32,902 nucleotides of DNA from Myxococcales bacterium (GTDB lineage: Bacteria > Myxococcota_A > Polyangia > Palsa-1104 > SHYY01): contig SHYY01000055.1 of the NCBI GenBank assembly GCA_009692555.1, forward strand, positions 1 through 32,902, in the 5' to 3' direction. This document shows positions 22,784 to 31,024 of the stretch, piece after piece. The translations under genes and the position numbers were made by a program. Under the pieces are notes generated by a model. It was not told the origin of the DNA, searched no databases, and worked only from the letters and a program-made list of their open reading frames with translations. Numbering within the stretch: the first letter of the stretch is position 1; every line of letters begins with the position of its first letter.

Positions 22784-24904
22784 CTATTTTTCCATCTCCG
22801 ACGCGAAGCCCGGCGCGAGGTTCGATGCCACGCCCCACCTGCGCTTCTTCCACTGATTGCGGTTCGCCATCCACAGCCCGAGCGCGTCGGTGAGGGCGCG
22901 GCGCTCGATCGGCCTGGTCGCCATCAGGTCGTGGTCCTCGTGGGGATCCGCCGCGCCGTCGAAGAGGCGCACATCGCCCGATCCGCCCACCCAGATCTTG
23001 TAGCTCCCCAGACGCATGGCATGCGCCAGCTCGTACTGCGACGCGATCGACGGCCTGGGGTAGCCGGCGCCGAAGCCCTGCGCCAGCGGGATCAGCGACT
23101 CGCCCTGCACCGCCTCGGGGGTCGCCACGCCGAGCGCATCGGTGATCGTCGGCAGCACGTCGAGGACCTCGACCCCCTCCTCGACCACCCTCCCCGGCGG
23201 GAAGTAGGGCGGGTAGTGGATCAGGAACGGCACGTGGACCAGCTCCTGGCGCAGCGACTGCCCGTGGCCGATCCGCCCGTGATCCCAGAACTCCTCGCCG
23301 TGATCCGAGGTCATGATCAGCATCGTGTCCTCGCCCTGGCCGCGCTTCTTCAGCGCCGCGAGCAGCTTGCCGAGGACGTGGTCGTTGTAGGAGATGTCGG
23401 CGTCGTAGAGCGCGATGATCCGGACCTTGTCGCGCTCGTTCACCGCGAGCTTCCCGGCGACGATCTGATCGAGCTGCGGGTCGGTGCAGGCCTTGACGAA
23501 GTCGCCGGTGTAGGGCGCCGGGTCGTACTTCGCGAGCCACGGCTCGTGGGCGCGCCAGGAGACGTGGGCGTCGATCGATCCGATGTAGAGGAAGAAGGGC
23601 TTGCCGCCCTTGATCGGCGGCGCGTCGAGCTGCTTCAGCGCGTCGGCGATCAGGTCGTCCCCCTTCAGCCCACCGCCCTGGTGGATGTGATTCTTGAGGT
23701 AGTCCCATCCTTCACCGAAACCCCAGAAAACATCGATAAAGCCGTTTCCCATCACTCCCACGGTGTGGCGCCCCGACGGGCGGACCGCCTCGGCGAGCGT
23801 GACGAACTCCTGCGGGAGCTTGGCCTTCTCGGGGATCATCTTGTGCACCGACGGGTAGGCCGAGGTCCACAGCGAGGCGTGCGAGACGCGCGACTCGTTG
23901 CCCTGGGTGTAGGCGACCTTGAACAGCGTCGACTCCTTCGCCAGCGCGTCGAACACCGGGGTCTCGACGCGGCTCTTCGGGTTGTAGAGCCTGAACTTGT
24001 CGGCGCGGGTGTTGTCGGTGAGCCAGATGATCACGTTCTTCGGCGGCTTCGGCGCGGCGCGCACCGGGGCCGGCCCGTCGGCGAGGAGATCGGCGCGCGC
24101 CAGGGTGGCCGCCTCGCACTGCGGGCCGTCGGCGAACAGCTCCAGCCGGGTGAACTTCCCGCCGAGGGCGCCGAGATCCACCGGCGTGCCGTCGAGCTTG
24201 AGCTCGCTCTCCGCGAGCCCCTCGGCGCGAACGGTGACGCGGCAGCGGCCGGCCTCTCCCGTGGCAGCGACGGCGCCGCCCTTCGGGACGTACGCGTAAA
24301 AGGCCGCGCCCGCGCCCTTTCCGAGGCGGATCCCGGCGGGCGGCGACGGTGGATCGGCGGCGGCAGGCGCGCTCCCGCCGATCTGGATGAACTCGACGGC
24401 GGCGGCGGCCTTCTGGCCACCGTACTTGCCCCACTTCGCGAAGGTGAGCGCGAGGCGGTTCTCACCCGCATGGAGCGCTCCGTCGGGGAGCGGCACGGTG
24501 ATCACCTGCCACGCGCCCGAGAGCGCGATCGCCGCCGAGGGCTTTCCGGATGCGCTGATCCTCAGCGACGACTGCGCAGGCGCTTTCAGGCCGATGTGCA
24601 CGGCGTTCGCCGCGGCCTGGGGCGGGGTGAGCGGCACCTCGAGGGTGGCGGCGGCCATCGCAAGCCCCACCTTGCGGCCCTCCTCGACGGCGCGCAGCCT
24701 CCAGGTGGGGAGCGGGCGGCTGAAGTGGACGTACCTCGCCATCCCCGCGCCGCCGGCGGCGATGTAGAGGCCGCCCCGCCTCTGGGTGTGCGCCAGCGGG
24801 CGGTTGTCAACGAGCGAGAACACCGGGTGGCGCTCGGCGCGGGCGGTGGCGAGGAGGGAGAGCAACGAGGCCGCGACGAAGAGGGCGAACTCTTTTGGGG
24901 TCAT
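22784..24904 (-). CDS. Exported sulfatase-superfamily hydrolase
   Basis: A 706-residue protein with a Sec signal (residues 1-23, ending ATARA). An N-terminal region of about 260 residues is rich in beta structure and Ala/Gly. The sulfatase/alkaline-phosphatase-fold domain starts near residue 289: 'VIIWLTDNTRAD' (metal-binding Asp297), the nucleophile region 'NESRVSHASLWTSAYPS' (Ser338 at the Cys/Ser position, with Val in place of the usual Pro), and 'SDHGEEFWDHGRIGHG' (metal ligands). The Ser form would need an anaerobic-type modification system to act as a sulfatase; a phosphohydrolase or phosphotransferase role is equally possible. Its -10-like element lies 10 bases before the ATG. The cytochrome gene follows after 49 bases. 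Confidence 0.88.
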   Translation of the reverse strand: MTPKEFALFVAASLLSLLATARAERHPVFSLVDNRPLAHTQRRGGLYIAAGGAGMARYVHFSRPLPTWRLRAVEEGRKVGLAMAAATLEVPLTPPQAAANAVHIGLKAPAQSSLRISASGKPSAAIALSGAWQVITVPLPDGALHAGENRLALTFAKWGKYGGQKAAAAVEFIQIGGSAPAAADPPSPPAGIRLGKGAGAAFYAYVPKGGAVAATGEAGRCRVTVRAEGLAESELKLDGTPVDLGALGGKFTRLELFADGPQCEAATLARADLLADGPAPVRAAPKPPKNVIIWLTDNTRADKFRLYNPKSRVETPVFDALAKESTLFKVAYTQGNESRVSHASLWTSAYPSVHKMIPEKAKLPQEFVTLAEAVRPSGRHTVGVMGNGFIDVFWGFGEGWDYLKNHIHQGGGLKGDDLIADALKQLDAPPIKGGKPFFLYIGSIDAHVSWRAHEPWLAKYDPAPYTGDFVKACTDPQLDQIVAGKLAVNERDKVRIIALYDADISYNDHVLGKLLAALKKRGQGEDTMLIMTSDHGEEFWDHGRIGHGQSLRQELVHVPFLIHYPPYFPPGRVVEEGVEVLDVLPTITDALGVATPEAVQGESLIPLAQGFGAGYPRPSIASQYELAHAMRLGSYKIWVGGSGDVRLFDGAADPHEDHDLMATRPIERRALTDALGLWMANRNQWKKRRWGVASNLAPGFASEMEK

Positions 24905-24914
24905 CGGGTCGCAA

Positions 24915-24920
24915 ATTCTA
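24915..24920 (-). promoter_or_regulatory. -10-like TAGAAT before the sulfatase gene
   Basis: TAGAAT on the minus strand ends 10 bases before the ATG at 24904, with no Shine-Dalgarno sequence between. No convincing -35 was found. Confidence 0.45.
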
Positions 24921-24977
24921 GACGAGCTGCGGGTGCGTCACCAGTTTGTGAATACTCTCGGATGACGCTTGGCGCCC

Positions 24978-25141
24978 TTAGGGCCCGCGAACGGACAACT
25001 CGATCGCCCTCGCGGCCGATGCATCCCGGCTGGCTTCGTTGCTCGTCGGTCGAATACAGAGAGTATTCTCCGTCGTCGCGCCTCGCCATCCGGGCGCCTC
25101 GGCCGCGATCATCGATCGAGTTGTCCATTCGCGGGCCCTAA
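24978..25141. mobile_element. Palindromic MITE-like element, copy B (inverted)
   Basis: From TTAGGGCCC to GGGCCCTAA, 164 bases, the reverse-oriented partner of copy A. It is more perfectly palindromic than A: the centre is GAATAC-AGAGA-GTATTC (25052-25068) and the arms pair almost to the ends. It lies in the spacer between the sulfatase promoter and the PIN toxin gene; its right end is nine bases from the PIN stop codon. It encodes no transposase, and short frames within it should not be annotated as genes. Confidence 0.8.
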
Positions 25142-25149
25142 CCGATCGA

Positions 25150-25545
25150 TCAGGCAGCGAAGGGGTTGATGACGCGCAGGCCGCAGCCGTCGAAGGCGCG
25201 GGTGTTGCGGGTGACCACGGCGAGGCCGTGTTCGGCGGCGGTGGCGGCGATCAGCATGTCGACCTGCGGGCGGGTGTGGCCGCCGTTGCGGAGGCCGGCC
25301 CGGAGGTCGGCGCACCGACGCGCGATCGCCGCGGTGACCGGCAACACGTCGCAGTACTCGGCGGTGAAGTCACGCAGCCAGACCTCGAGGCGCGCGCTGC
25401 GGCGGAGGCCGAGGCCGTACCCGATCTCCTCGAGCGTGACCACGCTGAGCGAGAAGCGCGGCACGCCCTCGGCCCAGCGGATGACCGCCGGCGCCGGGCG
25501 CGCGCGCATCAGCTCACTGACTACGTTTGTGTCGACGAGGTACAC
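25150..25545 (-). CDS. PIN-domain ribonuclease toxin (VapC/FitB-like)
   Basis: A 131-residue PIN protein. Acidic residues of the metal site are in place: Asp5 (LVDTNVVSEL), Glu40 (TLEEIGYGL), Asp96 (QVDMLIAATA), and the terminal 'TRNTRAFDG'. VapC/FitB toxins cleave RNA (often tRNA) and are normally neutralised by an antitoxin encoded just upstream. The GTG at 25545 is chosen because the family begins at this residue; longer starts add non-conserved sequence. No complete antitoxin is visible upstream on the same strand, only about 105 bases before the RND gene ends. Element B abuts the 3' end. Confidence 0.88.
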   Translation of the reverse strand: MYLVDTNVVSELMRARPAPAVIRWAEGVPRFSLSVVTLEEIGYGLGLRRSARLEVWLRDFTAEYCDVLPVTAAIARRCADLRAGLRNGGHTRPQVDMLIAATAAEHGLAVVTRNTRAFDGCGLRVINPFAA

Positions 25546-25650
25546 GCGGCCTCTTCGGGGCGAGGGGGTTCTGGCGATCGACGCGCGGCGCCGGTTCGAG
25601 CCGGTAGTCCTCGGCGGCACAGATCGCCCGCGCCTCGCTCAGCTGATCAA
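25514..25650 (-). pseudogene. Possible antitoxin remnant upstream of the PIN toxin
   Basis: In one minus-strand frame, overlapping the toxin start, the spacer reads LIDQLSEARAICAAEDYR and continues to a stop at 25514. This looks protein-like (balanced acidic and basic residues, an 'AAEDYR' end reminiscent of Phd/VapB tails), but it has no standard start codon of its own; upstream it runs into RND codons in another frame. It could be the 3' end of a truncated antitoxin, or chance. Confidence 0.2.
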
Positions 25651-28146
25651 TCAGGTGCCGTTGCCGTCGCCGCTCCCGCGGCCCGCCTCGCTCTTTCCCC
25701 ACAGGATCGCGAGCAGGGCCGGCAGCACCGCCATCGCCGCCAGCAGGCACAACCCCACGGCCACCGCGCCGGTGATCCCCAGCAGACGGAGCCCGTCGAA
25801 GCGAGCGACGGCGAGGCCCGCGAAGCCCGCCATCGTCGAGAGCGAGGTCACCACGATCGCCCGTCCCGTCGAGGCGAGCGCGAACTCGGGACCGCGGGAT
25901 GGGTCCTCCCGGTAGCGGTGGAGCAGGAAGACGTGGTCATCGATCCCGTAGCCGACCACCAGCGGCACCGCGAGCAGGTTGAACAGATTGAGTGGCAGAT
26001 CGAGCGCGCCGAGGACGCATGCGAACAGGAGCCACGCGCAGGCCAGCGGAGCGAGCACCGCGATCACCGGGCGCACTCGCCGGTAGTAGAGCACCAGCAG
26101 CACCACCACCGCCACCAGCGACGCGGCGGTCACCCGCAAGGTGTCGCGCTCCACCACCCGCCGCAGCGTGTCCTCGAGGATCGGGATCCCGGTCACCTCG
26201 CCGCGCGCCGGAGGCCCCGCGGCATACCGCTCGAGCGCCGCCACCGCCTCGTCGACGCGATCGGGGTGTGGGTAGAAGTAGGTCACCACCGAGCGACCCT
26301 GCTTCCCGTCATGGACATGCGCGCGCACGAGGAAGGAGAGCTCCGGGCCCACGTCGGTGAGGCGGAGCGGCGGCGACGGATTCACCAGCTGAGCGAGGAA
26401 GCGCTCGAAAGGCACGAGGTCGAAGCCCGCCTCCTCGAGCCCCGCGCGCAGCCCCCGTGCGATCCGCCCCGGATCGAGTTCGGCGAAGCGCGCGCGTCGC
26501 CGCTCCTGCTCGCGCAGCGACGGGACGATCGACGACACCGACTCGTAGGAGACGAGCAGCCCGGCCTGCCGCAGTCGCTCCCCCTCGCCGCGCCAGGCAT
26601 CGGAGAGCTGCAGCGCGCGATCCGGATCGGCGTCCTCGGCGATCGCCAGCAGCAGCAGCTGCCGCCCACCAAAGCGCTGCTCCATCTCGCGCTGCACCTT
26701 CACCGCCGGCATCCCGGCCGGCTCCACCGACGAGATCAGTCGCCGCTCGAAGCGCACCCGCAGCGCCAGCGGGGAGGCCGCGAGCGCCGCCAGCGCCACC
26801 ACCGCCAGCACCAGACGCGGTCGGCGCGCGGTCAGCCGCCCGAACCACACGAACCAGGTTCCGGCACGCCTTCCCCGTCGCCGCGGCGCCCACAGCTTCG
26901 CCGGGATCACCCCGAGCAGCGCCGGCAGCACGGTCATCATCGCGACCATGTTCAGGATCAGCCCGACGCCGGCCAGCACCCCGAGCTCGGCCAGCCCGCG
27001 GTAGTCGGAGAGCTGGCAGGCGAAGAAGACCACCGCCGGTCCGAGCGTCGCGAGCAGCGCCGGTCCGGCCAGCCGCTCGATGGTGCGCTCCAGCGCCGCC
27101 CTCGGCGGATGGGCCTCCAGCTCCTCGCGCAGCCGGTTGTAGATCTGGATCGGCAGGTCGATCCCGATCGCGAGAAGGATCGTCCCGAAGGCCAGCGACA
27201 CCGCGTTCACGTGGCCGTAGAGAGCCCCCGCCGCCGCCCCGGTCAGCCACAGGCCGACCAGCAGCGGGGTGGCCACCAGCGGCAACGCACGCACCGCGCC
27301 GAGGAGGAGGGCGAAGAAGAGCAGCACCGACACCCCCGAGACCACCGTCGAGACGGTCATGTCGCGGTCGAGCCAGTCGCGATAGACGAAGGCGTGGGCG
27401 TAGAAGCCGGTGAAGCCGATCGTCGGTGTGGGGCCGGGCGCTCCGAAGTCGCCCTCGACCACCCGGCCGCCGAGGCGCGCGGCGTCTGCGCTCACGCCAG
27501 CGAGGAGCGCGCGATCGGCCTCGATATCGACCGGATCGCCCTTCGGACGGACGAAAAGGAGAAGCGCCCGGCCATCAATGCTCTTGAAGTAGCCGCTGGT
27601 GGTGTCGACGGGGAGGCCGGCCTGGAGGCGCTTCCCGGCGAGAGCGAGCAGTTCGAGCGGGTCGGCGGTGATGAGGGGCACGAGCGCGCTGCCGCCGGGC
27701 GCCGCCACCAGCCCGCGCAGGCGGCGCGCCTGGACCTTGAGCGCCTCGTCGGTGACGCGGGGGGCGAGGGCGGCGAGCTCGGCGTCGTCGAGGAGATCAA
27801 TGAGGTGTCCCTGGATCAGCCCGGCCGAGGCGCCCGAGAGGCGGACCCGCACCTCGGCGATGTCGGCGCGAGCGCGCAGCGCCTCGGCGTAGCGATCGGC
27901 GAAGTCGTTGAGGCGCGCGGGGTCGTCGCACTCCACCAGCGCGACCAGCGGCTGCTCGGCGCCGAAGGTCCGGGTGAAGCGCACGAACGACGCGGCGGCC
28001 GGGGAGCTTCCTGGGACGAGATTGATCAGGTCGGTGTCGAGGCGCAGGCGCAGCGCGAGGGGCGCCGCAGCGACGGAGAGCACCAGGGCCACCGCGAGGA
28101 CCACCCACGGGCGGTGGACGACGAACTGGGCCAGGCGGGCGGACAC
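25651..28146 (-). CDS. MMPL/RND-family exporter (HpnN-like)
   Basis: An 831-residue membrane protein with the RND layout: two halves, each with one N-terminal helix (residues about 12-32 and 433-455), a large periplasmic loop, and a five-helix bundle. Proton-relay-type signatures are 'AIGIDLPIQIYNRL' in half 1 and 'VGYGIDDHVFLLHRY' in half 2. The family (MmpL, HpnN) moves lipids, hopanoids or other hydrophobic molecules to the outer envelope; the substrate here is unknown. GTG 28146 is the only start after an in-frame stop four codons upstream. The GGMAAC tract begins 20 bases upstream of the start. It transcribes away from the DUF4266 gene. Confidence 0.92.
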   Translation of the reverse strand: MSARLAQFVVHRPWVVLAVALVLSVAAAPLALRLRLDTDLINLVPGSSPAAASFVRFTRTFGAEQPLVALVECDDPARLNDFADRYAEALRARADIAEVRVRLSGASAGLIQGHLIDLLDDAELAALAPRVTDEALKVQARRLRGLVAAPGGSALVPLITADPLELLALAGKRLQAGLPVDTTSGYFKSIDGRALLLFVRPKGDPVDIEADRALLAGVSADAARLGGRVVEGDFGAPGPTPTIGFTGFYAHAFVYRDWLDRDMTVSTVVSGVSVLLFFALLLGAVRALPLVATPLLVGLWLTGAAAGALYGHVNAVSLAFGTILLAIGIDLPIQIYNRLREELEAHPPRAALERTIERLAGPALLATLGPAVVFFACQLSDYRGLAELGVLAGVGLILNMVAMMTVLPALLGVIPAKLWAPRRRGRRAGTWFVWFGRLTARRPRLVLAVVALAALAASPLALRVRFERRLISSVEPAGMPAVKVQREMEQRFGGRQLLLLAIAEDADPDRALQLSDAWRGEGERLRQAGLLVSYESVSSIVPSLREQERRRARFAELDPGRIARGLRAGLEEAGFDLVPFERFLAQLVNPSPPLRLTDVGPELSFLVRAHVHDGKQGRSVVTYFYPHPDRVDEAVAALERYAAGPPARGEVTGIPILEDTLRRVVERDTLRVTAASLVAVVVLLVLYYRRVRPVIAVLAPLACAWLLFACVLGALDLPLNLFNLLAVPLVVGYGIDDHVFLLHRYREDPSRGPEFALASTGRAIVVTSLSTMAGFAGLAVARFDGLRLLGITGAVAVGLCLLAAMAVLPALLAILWGKSEAGRGSGDGNGT

Positions 28147-28166
28147 GGGGCGCCATCATGCATTCG

Positions 28167-28226
28167 GGCAACGGCAACGGCAACGGAAACGGAAACGGAA
28201 ACGGAAACGGAAACGGAAACGGAAAC
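28167..28226. repeat. Ten-unit hexanucleotide tract (GGCAAC)3(GGAAAC)7
   Basis: Perfect tandem hexamers in the 119-base divergent spacer between the RND exporter start (28146) and the DUF4266 start (28266). Unit-number variation would change promoter spacing. The same hexamers occur inside the ligase gene at 15638-15661. Confidence 0.95.
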
Positions 28227-28247
28227 GGCCCCCGTGCGTGGACCGTC

Positions 28248-28256
28248 TGATATCAT
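28248..28256 (+). promoter_or_regulatory. Extended -10-like element before the DUF4266 gene
   Basis: TG-A-TATCAT, ending nine bases before the ATG at 28266, immediately downstream of the hexamer tract. No Shine-Dalgarno sequence, so a leaderless or near-leaderless mRNA is likely. Confidence 0.5.
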
Positions 28257-28265
28257 CGCGCCCCG

Positions 28266-28472
28266 ATGAGGCTCCTCCTCCTGCTCGCCGCCCTCCCGCT
28301 CGCCTGCGGCTGCGTCGTCGTCAAGCCGCACGCGCGCGAGATGCTCTCGCTGCGGGCGATGGATCCCGCCTCCGAGGCGCTCGAAGATCACTTCCGCCAG
28401 CACTGGCAGGAGTCGCGCGAGGGTGGCTCCGGCGGCTACACATCGGCCGGCGGCGGCTGCGGTTGCAACTGA
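28266..28472 (+). CDS. DUF4266 small lipoprotein
   Basis: A 68-residue protein: hydrophobic signal ending LPLACGC, then 'VVVKPHAREMLS', 'HWQESREGGSGGYTSAGGGCGCN'. The VKPxxRE box, the SREG box and the Gly-rich end closing in GCGCN are the DUF4266 pattern. The first Cys after the signal probably carries lipid. In other bacteria DUF4266 sits with DUF3570 and a flavin-transfer (ApbE) gene; here only DUF3570 follows, its start overlapping this stop. Confidence 0.85.
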   Translation: MRLLLLLAALPLACGCVVVKPHAREMLSLRAMDPASEALEDHFRQHWQESREGGSGGYTSAGGGCGCN

Positions 28473-29659
28473 CCGGGGGAACCGCCCTGCGCCTCCCTGC
28501 GTCCCTCTTCCTCGTAGCTGCCTCGCTCCACGCCGCGCCCGCGCTCGGCGACGAGGTGATCCTCCGCGGCAACTACTGGCGCGACCGCAACACCCGCGTC
28601 GTCGCCCCCGAGATGGAGTTCTCGAAGGAGCTTCCCACCGGCACCATCGTCGGTGGCGGCTACCTCCTCGACGCGATCACCTCCGCCTCGGTCGCCGCCG
28701 GCGTGCTCTCCGATCAGCCCTTCACCGAGCTCCGCAACCAGATCGGCGCCCACCTCGGCCAGCGGATCGGCCCGGTCACCGTCACCGGCAGCTACCGCTA
28801 CTCCACCGAGGGCGACTACTGGTCGCACACCGGCGGCGGCACCGTCGCTGCCGACCTCTGGAAGAAGAACACCACCCTCGCCGCCAGCTACGTCTACGGC
28901 CACGCCGACGCCGCGCGCCGCATCGGCCCGGGCGGCTTCGTCCCGGTCGGCCACCTGAAGAGCCACTTCCTCATCCTCAGCGGCACCCAGGTCCTGTCGC
29001 GCCTCGCGCTGCTCGATCTCTCGGTCGAGCTGAACCGCCTGGGCGACGAGGGAGACCCGAAGTCCTTCCAGGCCAACCCCTACCGCACGGTGAAGGTGTG
29101 CGGCACGCCCCAGCTCGAGGTCGTCCCCGGCGAGCGCAACCGCCTCGCCGCCACCGCCGGCCTGCGCCTCGCCGTCCCGGTGAAGATGGGCGCGCTCCGC
29201 TACCTCGCCGCCTACTTCAAGCTGCGCTACTACCGCGACGACTGGAGCGTGACCGCCCTCTCCCCCGAGGTGCGCACCTACGCCCGCCTCGGCCCGATCG
29301 AGCTGCGCTTCACCGGCCGCTACCACACCCAGACCGCCGCCTCCTTCTACCCCCACGAGCCCGACGGCCAACCGAAGATCAACCCCGAATACACCGACAA
29401 GGAGTGCTCCGGGATCAACTTCAAAAACCGCACAAACTACACCGGCGACGCCAAGCTCTCCGAGTTCTCCTCGGTGTTCGTCGAGGCGCGGGTGCAGTTC
29501 CCCCTCTCCTTCCTCGACTTCCGCGGGATGCCGCTCGGCCGCTTTCTCGGCGAGGGCCAGCTGGCGCTCTCCTACGGCCACTACGCCAACGACCGCGGCG
29601 CGCACCTCCAGTTCGGCGACGCCGAGGTGGCGGGGCTGGAGATGATCTTCCCGCTATGA
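28463..29659 (+). CDS. DUF3570 outer-membrane beta-barrel-like protein
   Basis: A 398-residue protein with a signal-like N terminus (to about residue 28, 'HAAPALGDEV') followed by alternating hydrophobic/polar strands ('VTVTGSYRYSTEGDYWSHTGGG', here abbreviated as evidence of barrel strands). These end in aromatic-rich segments and a terminal 'EMIFPL', as expected for an outer-membrane barrel. The start is uncertain: TTG 28463 is the first codon giving a signal peptide and overlaps the DUF4266 stop by ten bases; CTG 28469 is an alternative. DUF4266-DUF3570 pairing matches known neighbourhoods. Function is unassigned; links to flavinylation or electron transfer come from context in other genomes. 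Confidence 0.82.
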   Translation: MQLTGGTALRLPASLFLVAASLHAAPALGDEVILRGNYWRDRNTRVVAPEMEFSKELPTGTIVGGGYLLDAITSASVAAGVLSDQPFTELRNQIGAHLGQRIGPVTVTGSYRYSTEGDYWSHTGGGTVAADLWKKNTTLAASYVYGHADAARRIGPGGFVPVGHLKSHFLILSGTQVLSRLALLDLSVELNRLGDEGDPKSFQANPYRTVKVCGTPQLEVVPGERNRLAATAGLRLAVPVKMGALRYLAAYFKLRYYRDDWSVTALSPEVRTYARLGPIELRFTGRYHTQTAASFYPHEPDGQPKINPEYTDKECSGINFKNRTNYTGDAKLSEFSSVFVEARVQFPLSFLDFRGMPLGRFLGEGQLALSYGHYANDRGAHLQFGDAEVAGLEMIFPL

Positions 29660-29661
29660 GC

Positions 29662-29667
29662 TAAGCT
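29662..29667 (+). promoter_or_regulatory. -10-like TAAGCT before the exonuclease gene
   Basis: TAAGCT ends seven bases before the ATG at 29675, in the 15-base gap after the DUF3570 stop. It may give a leaderless mRNA. Confidence 0.35.
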
Positions 29668-29674
29668 GCGCTGC

Positions 29675-30400
29675 ATGAAGCGCGGCTTCCTGATCCTCGA
29701 CCTCGAGACCGTCCCTGACCGCGATGTCTACACGCCGCCCGAGGTGAAGGCGGGCGAGGAGCGCCCCTTCCCTCCCCCCTACGCGCACCGCCCGATCGTG
29801 ATCGGCGTGCTGTGGCTCGACGACGACTACACCTTCAAGCGCCTCGGCGTGGTGGGCGACGGCAAGGACGAGACTGGGATGCTCGCCGACTTCGCCGCGT
29901 TCGTCGAGCGCGAGCGCCCCCACCTCGTCACCTACAACGGCCGCGGCTTCGATCTCCCGGTGATCGCCCTCCGCTGCCTGCGCCACGGCATCCCGCTGCA
30001 GTTCTACTACCAGGATCGCGACTACCGCCACCGCTACTCCGAGAGCGGCCACTTCGATCTCTGCGACTTCCTGGCCGACCACGGCGCCGCGCGGCCGATG
30101 GGCCTTGATGCGATCGCCCGGGTGATCGGCCTGCCCGGCAAGATCGGCGTCGACGGGAGCCAGGTCGAGGGGCTCTACAACGCAGGGCACCTCGAGACGA
30201 TCAAGAACTACTGCCTCTCCGACGTGGCGCAGACGGCGTTCGTGCTCCTGCGCGTGCGACTGCTGCAGGGACAGCTCGCGCCGGATGCCTACCGCGCCGC
30301 CGCTTCGGGGCTGCTCACCGCGATCGAAGCCGATGGGCGGCTGGCCGATCTGTGCCGGAAGATCGACCGCGAACGACTGCTGCTCGCGCCCGCGCCGTGA
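29675..30400 (+). CDS. DEDDy 3'-5' exonuclease (PolB-exo-like)
   Basis: A 241-residue DnaQ-fold nuclease with all three Exo boxes: Exo I 'LDLET' (Asp9, Glu11), Exo II 'YNGRGFDLPV' (Asp93), Exo III 'YCLSDV' (Tyr179, Asp183), which gives the DEDDy class. It resembles the stand-alone exonucleases related to the proofreading domain of B-family DNA polymerases (DNA_pol_B_exo2). No polymerase domain is attached. It degrades DNA or RNA 3' ends in the cytoplasm. The stop overlaps the glycosylase start (GTGA), so both products are made together. Confidence 0.9.
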   Translation: MKRGFLILDLETVPDRDVYTPPEVKAGEERPFPPPYAHRPIVIGVLWLDDDYTFKRLGVVGDGKDETGMLADFAAFVERERPHLVTYNGRGFDLPVIALRCLRHGIPLQFYYQDRDYRHRYSESGHFDLCDFLADHGAARPMGLDAIARVIGLPGKIGVDGSQVEGLYNAGHLETIKNYCLSDVAQTAFVLLRVRLLQGQLAPDAYRAAASGLLTAIEADGRLADLCRKIDRERLLLAPAP

Positions 30401-30975
30401 CGAAGCGGCCTGCCCTCTCCCGCGACTTCTACGACCGCCCCTGCCTCACCGTCGCGAAGGAGCTGCTCGGCAAGTACCTCTGCCGGCGCCTGGGACGGCG
30501 CGTGCTGTGCGGCCGGATCGTCGAGACCGAGGCCTACATCCATGAGGAGGACCGCGCCTGCCACGCCTGGCGCGGCCCCACGCCACGGGCGAGCGCGCTG
30601 TTTGGCCCGCCGGGGCGAGCCTACGTCTACCTGATCTACGGCATGCACCACTGCTTCAATGCGGTCTGCGAGCCGGCCGGAACCCCCGCCGCGGTGCTGG
30701 TGCGCGCGCTCGAGCCGATCGCCGGGATCGCCGGCCGCACCGACGGCCCGGGCAAGCTGTGCGCAGCGCTGGCGATCACGCGCGAGCAGAACCTGTCGGA
30801 TCTGGTCGCCCGCGGCCCGCTGTGGATCGAGGACCGCGGCGGCCCGACGGTGCGCGCGCTGGCGACCCCGCGCATCGGCGTCGACTACGCGGGCAAATGG
30901 GCGCTCCGCCCCTGGCGGCTGGTCGATCCGGACAGTGCGTGGCTGTCGCGCAAGCTGCCTCGCGTCTCTCCTTGA
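30397..30975 (+). CDS. mpg: 3-methyladenine DNA glycosylase (AAG/Mpg family)
   Basis: A 192-residue base-excision repair enzyme. 'RIVETEAYIHEEDRACHA' contains the catalytic glutamate (Glu45, matching Glu125 of human AAG) and the tyrosine that stacks on the flipped base (Tyr47). 'PGRAYVYLIYGMHHCFN' and 'LVRALEP' follow as in AAG. It removes alkylated purines from DNA. The GTG start at 30397 overlaps the exonuclease stop by four bases and matches the family N terminus ('LSRDFYDRPCLTVAKELLGK'). It lacks the long N-terminal extension of vertebrate enzymes. Confidence 0.94.
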   Translation: MTKRPALSRDFYDRPCLTVAKELLGKYLCRRLGRRVLCGRIVETEAYIHEEDRACHAWRGPTPRASALFGPPGRAYVYLIYGMHHCFNAVCEPAGTPAAVLVRALEPIAGIAGRTDGPGKLCAALAITREQNLSDLVARGPLWIEDRGGPTVRALATPRIGVDYAGKWALRPWRLVDPDSAWLSRKLPRVSP

Positions 30976-31000
30976 CCCGCCGGATCCCAGGTCTTAGAAT
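30972..31000 (+). promoter_or_regulatory. Near-consensus promoter of the DUF507 gene
   Basis: TTGACC (30972-30977), overlapping the glycosylase stop, then 17 bases and TAGAAT (30995-31000). A GGAG ribosome-binding site (31015-31018) lies before the ATG at 31025, so this message has a short leader. Confidence 0.7.
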
Positions 31001-31024
31001 TGCGCACTTTTTTCGGAGCATTCG

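Noticed and set aside
28167..28226. CRISPR-like array
   Set aside because: Direct tandem six-base units without spacers; a microsatellite.
25039..28269. Long plus-strand open frame opposite the RND exporter
   Set aside because: Low-complexity His/Arg/Gln-rich translation typical of antisense to GC-rich membrane genes; it starts inside element B and ends through the hexamer tract.
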